A stretch of DNA of 64,000 nt from Streptomyces sp. HUAS ZL42 (GTDB lineage: Bacteria > Actinomycetota > Actinomycetes > Streptomycetales > Streptomycetaceae), in NCBI RefSeq assembly GCF_040782645.1, contig NZ_CP160403.1, positions 3,410,001 to 3,474,000 of the forward strand, written 5' to 3'. A model generated the notes under the pieces. That model saw only the letters and a program-made list of their open reading frames with translations. It was not told the DNA's origin and ran no database searches. The translations under genes and the position numbers were made by a program. Below are positions 60,765 through 64,000 of the stretch, piece by piece. Every line of letters starts with the position of its first letter. Position 1 is the stretch's first letter.

Positions 60765-61160
60765 ATGACCGGGAACGAGAGCGAGGGCGCCCTGGCGAGC
60801 GTCCGCTACATCGTCGACGACGTCCAGGCCGCGATCGACTTCTACACCGCGCACCTCGGCTTCACGGTGCTCACCGCGTTTCCGCCCGCGTTCGCCGATG
60901 TCGTACGAGGGCCGCTGCGGCTGCTGCTCTCCGGCCCGGCCAGCTCGGGTGCGCGCGCCACTCCCGCGGACGTCGCCGGCAGCGGGCGCAACCGCATCCA
61001 CCTCGTCGTCGACGACCTCGAGGCCGAGCGGGAACGACTGCAGCGGGCCGGCGTGGTGCTCCGCAGCGACATCGTCTCGGGGCCCGGCGGACGCCAACTG
61101 CTACTGGCCGACCCCGCGGGCAACCTCGTCGAGCTGTTCACTCCGGCAGCCGGCCGCTGA
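60765..61160 (+). CDS. VOC-superfamily (glyoxalase/bleomycin-resistance-like) protein
   Basis: The 131-residue protein has two beta-alpha-beta-beta-beta modules: VRYIVDDVQAAIDFYTAHLG at the start and RIHLVVDDLEAERERLQRAG in the middle, ending ADPAGNLVELF with the metal-site Glu. GAGGAG precedes the ATG by about nine bases. The substrate cannot be assigned; nearby genes give no pathway. Confidence 0.9.
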   Translation: MTGNESEGALASVRYIVDDVQAAIDFYTAHLGFTVLTAFPPAFADVVRGPLRLLLSGPASSGARATPADVAGSGRNRIHLVVDDLEAERERLQRAGVVLRSDIVSGPGGRQLLLADPAGNLVELFTPAAGR

Positions 61161-61764
61161 GCCCGGGACGAGGGAACGCGCCTGCGGAGCCCGGGACCCG
61201 CCCGGTCGGGCGGTGCGGCGCGAACGGGCCGACGCCAGGCCGCCCGATGACCATGCCGACCAGCGCGAGCCCCACGCCGGCGAAGGACCCACCCTGCCCA
61301 TCACCGGCGCCGACACCCCCGCCGGAACCGGCCATCGCAACAACGCCGAAGACGGCGCCCACCAGTCCGAGCCCCACGCCGACGAAGAACCCACCCTGCC
61401 TTTCACCGGCACCGACACCCCCGCCGGAACCGGCCATCGCAACAACGCCGAAGACGGCGCCCACCAGTCCGAGCCCCACGGCGACGAAGGCCGCGTCCTG
61501 CCCCTGCCCACCACCGGCGCGACCGGTGGAGCGCAGCGTCGGCACGTCGATGACCACGCCGGCCGGCGCGGCAGCAGGGCCACCCCGGGCACGGCCCGGC
61601 CGGAGCCACCGCTGTCCTCCTCGGCGGCCGAGACCTGTGCGGCTGCTGGTGCGGCAACTGCCGGCGGCCCCGAGCAGGGCCGCCGGTGCCGCGGTGAGCG
61701 GGCGCCGGACGGACATGGAGCCCCCTTCACATGCTTGATGCGTGTACGGGAAGGCGCAGACGGG
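61161..61764. other. Region with a 102-base tandem repeat; coding status unresolved
   Basis: Two copies of a 102-base unit (positions 61312 and 61414 start an identical 68-base block beginning CGACACCCCCGCCGGAACCG) and a partial third. On the minus strand a frame at 61138-61716 gives three glycine-rich hydrophobic repeats (VGLGLVGAVFGVVAMAGSGG), which could be membrane helices, but its N-terminus looks shifted out of frame with a signal-peptide-like segment. No gene is called. Confidence 0.5.
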
Positions 61765-63939
61765 TCAGACCTTGACCCCTCCCTCGACCTCGGCCGGGGG
61801 CGCGGGGACCGTCTTCGGTGCCCGGCGTGCGGGCATCCACCAGTTGGCCTTGCCGAACAGTTCCATCACGGCGGGCATCAGGACCATCCGCACGACGGTG
61901 GCGTCGATGAGCACGGCGATGGCCATGCCCACAGCCCCCTGCCTGACCGCGACGTCGGGCCCGAGCACGGAGGTCATGAAGACGGCGATCATGATGGCGG
62001 CCGCGGCCGTGATGACCCTGGCGGTCCGGGCCAGCCCTCGGGTGACGGACAGTCGGGTGTCGCCGGTTCGCTCGTACTCCTCACGGATCCGCGAGATCAG
62101 GAACACCTGGTAGTCCATCGACAGGCCGAACAGGACCGGGAACATCGTCATCGGCACCCAGTTCGTGACCGGCATCTCGGTGGGGAACCCGAAGGCCGTG
62201 CCGAGCCATCCCCACTGCACGATCGCGACCACCACACCGAAGGCGGCGCCGATCGAGAGCGCGTTCATCACCGCGGCCTGCAGGGCGATCGTGACCGACC
62301 GGACCAACGCCAGCATCAGCACCATGGACAGCGCGATGACGACCCCGATCATCAGCGGCAGACGCTCGGCGGAGTCCTCGGAGACATCGATGGTGGTGGC
62401 GTTCGGTCCGCCGATGAGGACCGCTGCACCACCGGGCGTCCCGGGCAGCACGTCGTCGCGGAGCCTGTGCACCAGGTCCGCGGTCGCTTCGTCCTGGTAT
62501 CCGGTCGTGGGGAACGCGGTGAAGGTGACGGCCTGCCCGTCATTGCTGACCTGGGGCGGCGTGGCCTGGGCGATGCCCTCGGTCTTGCCGACCGCTGCGA
62601 CCACGGGACTCAGATCGGCGTCCTTGGAGTCGACCCGGGCGGCGAAGATCAGGGGTGCCCCGTAGCCCGGACCGAAGCCCTCGGAGAGGATCTTGTACGA
62701 GATGTAGCTGCTCCGGTCGCGGGGCTGAACGCTGGCGTCGGGCTGGCTCAGCCGCATGTCCAGCATGGGGGCGGCCAGGGCCAGCAGGAACCCGCCGGCG
62801 AGGATCGCGGAGGTCAGCGGCCTGCGCTGCACCACGCCGGCCCACCGCTCGGCGGGACTACGGCGCTGGAACCGCGCTTCGGCCGCCCGGTCCCGGCGGG
62901 ACGCGCGACGAGGCAGGCGCAGCGAGTTGATCTTGTGGCCGGTGAACCCCAGGAACGCCGGCAGCAGGGTCACCGCGGCGACCATCGTCACCAGCACGGC
63001 GATGGACGTGGCGACGGCCACCCCGGTCATCAGCCGCTGTCCCATGACGATCAGACCGAGCAACGCGATCACGACGGTCAGGCCGGCGAACATCACCGCG
63101 CGACCGGCGGTGGTGATGGCCGTGACGGTTGCGGTCTCGGGGTCGTCGCCGTCCCGCAGGCCGTCCTTGTAGCGGGTCACGATGAACAGGGCGTAGTCGA
63201 TGCCCACCCCGAGCCCGATCATCGCACCGAAGATCACCGTGAAGCCCGGCGCGGGGACCACGTGCCCCACCAGCTTGATCAGCGCGAGGCCGGCCGCGAG
63301 TGCCAGCACGGCGGTCACGATCGGCAGGCCCATCGCCACCAGCGACCCGAAGGCGATGAACAGGATCACCGCTGCCGCCAGGATGCCCACACTTTCGGCA
63401 GGCCCCTGCGCGGGGGTCTCGGCCTTCTCCGCCATGTACCCGCCGAGCCCGAAGGCGACGCTGTCGTCGGAGGCGTCTTTGACCACCTTCACCAGGGGCT
63501 TGACCTCGCTCTTCTCCACCTCCTTGCCGGTCAGCGGGATGGTCGTCCGAGCGATATGACGATCCTTCGTCACCAGGTTCGCGTCCTGGTACGGCGAGAC
63601 CACCGGTCCGGTGATGGACGAGTCGGAGAGATCGGTGACGACCTTCTCGATCTTCTTCCGGGCGGCAGGGTCGTCGATTCCCTTGTCCGCCTTGATCGCA
63701 AGGGTCAGCGTGTCCCCCGACCGTTCGGGAAAGTGCTTCTCGATCAGCGCCTGCGCCCTGGCCGATCCGGAGTCTCCGCCGGAAAAGTCGTCGTCGGAGG
63801 CGGCGCCGTAGGTGAAGCCGACGAACGCCACGACGATCACACCGACGATCCAGGTCAGGAGGACCATGCGCCGACGGCGGTAACAGAAGCGACCCAGTCC
63901 CGCCAGAGCTCCGTCCGTACGTGGAGACTCGGTTGTCAT
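61765..63939 (-). CDS. MMPL-family RND transporter
   Basis: The 724-residue protein has twelve predicted helices in two RND halves, each preceded by a large extracellular loop. Signature segments: GLGVGIDYALFIVTRYKDGL with the proton-relay Asp, and its twin VLFGLSMDYQVFLISRIREE. ATG 63939 (MTTESPRTDG) follows GAGGAGCAG. MMPL proteins in actinomycetes export lipids or antibiotics; the substrate is unknown. The gene's promoter lies at the edge of the window. Confidence 0.94.
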   Translation of the reverse strand: MTTESPRTDGALAGLGRFCYRRRRMVLLTWIVGVIVVAFVGFTYGAASDDDFSGGDSGSARAQALIEKHFPERSGDTLTLAIKADKGIDDPAARKKIEKVVTDLSDSSITGPVVSPYQDANLVTKDRHIARTTIPLTGKEVEKSEVKPLVKVVKDASDDSVAFGLGGYMAEKAETPAQGPAESVGILAAAVILFIAFGSLVAMGLPIVTAVLALAAGLALIKLVGHVVPAPGFTVIFGAMIGLGVGIDYALFIVTRYKDGLRDGDDPETATVTAITTAGRAVMFAGLTVVIALLGLIVMGQRLMTGVAVATSIAVLVTMVAAVTLLPAFLGFTGHKINSLRLPRRASRRDRAAEARFQRRSPAERWAGVVQRRPLTSAILAGGFLLALAAPMLDMRLSQPDASVQPRDRSSYISYKILSEGFGPGYGAPLIFAARVDSKDADLSPVVAAVGKTEGIAQATPPQVSNDGQAVTFTAFPTTGYQDEATADLVHRLRDDVLPGTPGGAAVLIGGPNATTIDVSEDSAERLPLMIGVVIALSMVLMLALVRSVTIALQAAVMNALSIGAAFGVVVAIVQWGWLGTAFGFPTEMPVTNWVPMTMFPVLFGLSMDYQVFLISRIREEYERTGDTRLSVTRGLARTARVITAAAAIMIAVFMTSVLGPDVAVRQGAVGMAIAVLIDATVVRMVLMPAVMELFGKANWWMPARRAPKTVPAPPAEVEGGVKV

Positions 63940-64000
63940 CATCTGCTCCTCAGTGGTCGAGCCTTGCGAACATGGCTCGCTTCTCGAAAGGGGGGAGGTT

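Noticed and set aside
61260..61500. LPITG and LPFTG motifs in plus-strand repeats resembling sortase signals
   Set aside because: They arise within the 102-base tandem repeat in a frame without a supported start, and are not followed by a membrane helix and basic tail.

Overview
The window is a high-GC actinobacterial chromosome segment, almost certainly Streptomyces. The evidence is the gene order (atpI-B-E-F-H-A, a WecA-like transferase, glyA, prmC, prfA, rpmE, rho, thrB-thrC-hom, lysA, nrtL, tRNA-Arg), very high third-position GC, frequent GTG and TTG starts, the long arginine-rich Rho, and Streptomyces-type dispersed palindromic repeats.

Region 1 (1-23732) is a core block read almost entirely on the minus strand: part of the F1Fo ATP synthase operon; translation and cell-wall housekeeping genes (prmC, prfA, rpmE, sua5, an LCP ligase); a secreted trypsin-like protease with FG-GAP repeats; rho; and the threonine/lysine branch of aspartate metabolism. 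It ends at a tRNA-Arg(CCG) gene.

Region 2 (23692-52003) is a tandem array of integrative elements in that tRNA. The 47-bp 3' part of the tRNA gene recurs at 41421 and 51669, which defines two elements plus the left-end remnant of a third. Element 1 (about 17.7 kb) looks like a complete actinomycete integrative and conjugative element (AICE): int, xis, a DnaB/RepA-like ATPase, a primase-polymerase, small membrane (Spd-like) genes, an FtsK-like TraB with a candidate recognition-repeat cluster, a GGDEF protein, and a pSAM2-like control module (Pra-like activator, Nudix/Pif-like protein, HD protein, tandem-HTH GntR repressor). Element 2 (about 10.2 kb) kept the two ends and the control module but lost xis, replication and transfer genes through a deletion that also removed the start of its integrase. 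A 2.6-kb ISL3-family insertion with an 8-bp target duplication sits near its left end and carries a passenger gene. Element 3 is only a broken integrase C-terminus interrupted by an IS110-type fragment.

Both elements carry lower-GC cargo at the same place, between the GntR gene and the right attachment site. Element 1 has a membrane-anchored HEPN-like/nuclease-like protein plus a two-gene operon (unknown 410-aa protein and a DUF4365-like nuclease). Element 2 has a translationally coupled DUF262 protein and an OLD-like ATPase-TOPRIM protein. These are the best candidates for undescribed anti-phage or inter-element conflict systems.

Region 3 (52429-64000) is accessory chromosome: a 1324-aa kinase-like/STAND-type NTPase protein divergent from a membrane-anchored repeat protein, a stretch of decaying genes (papain-like hydrolase, multicopper oxidase), an orphan NarL-type response regulator, a VOC protein and an MMPL transporter.
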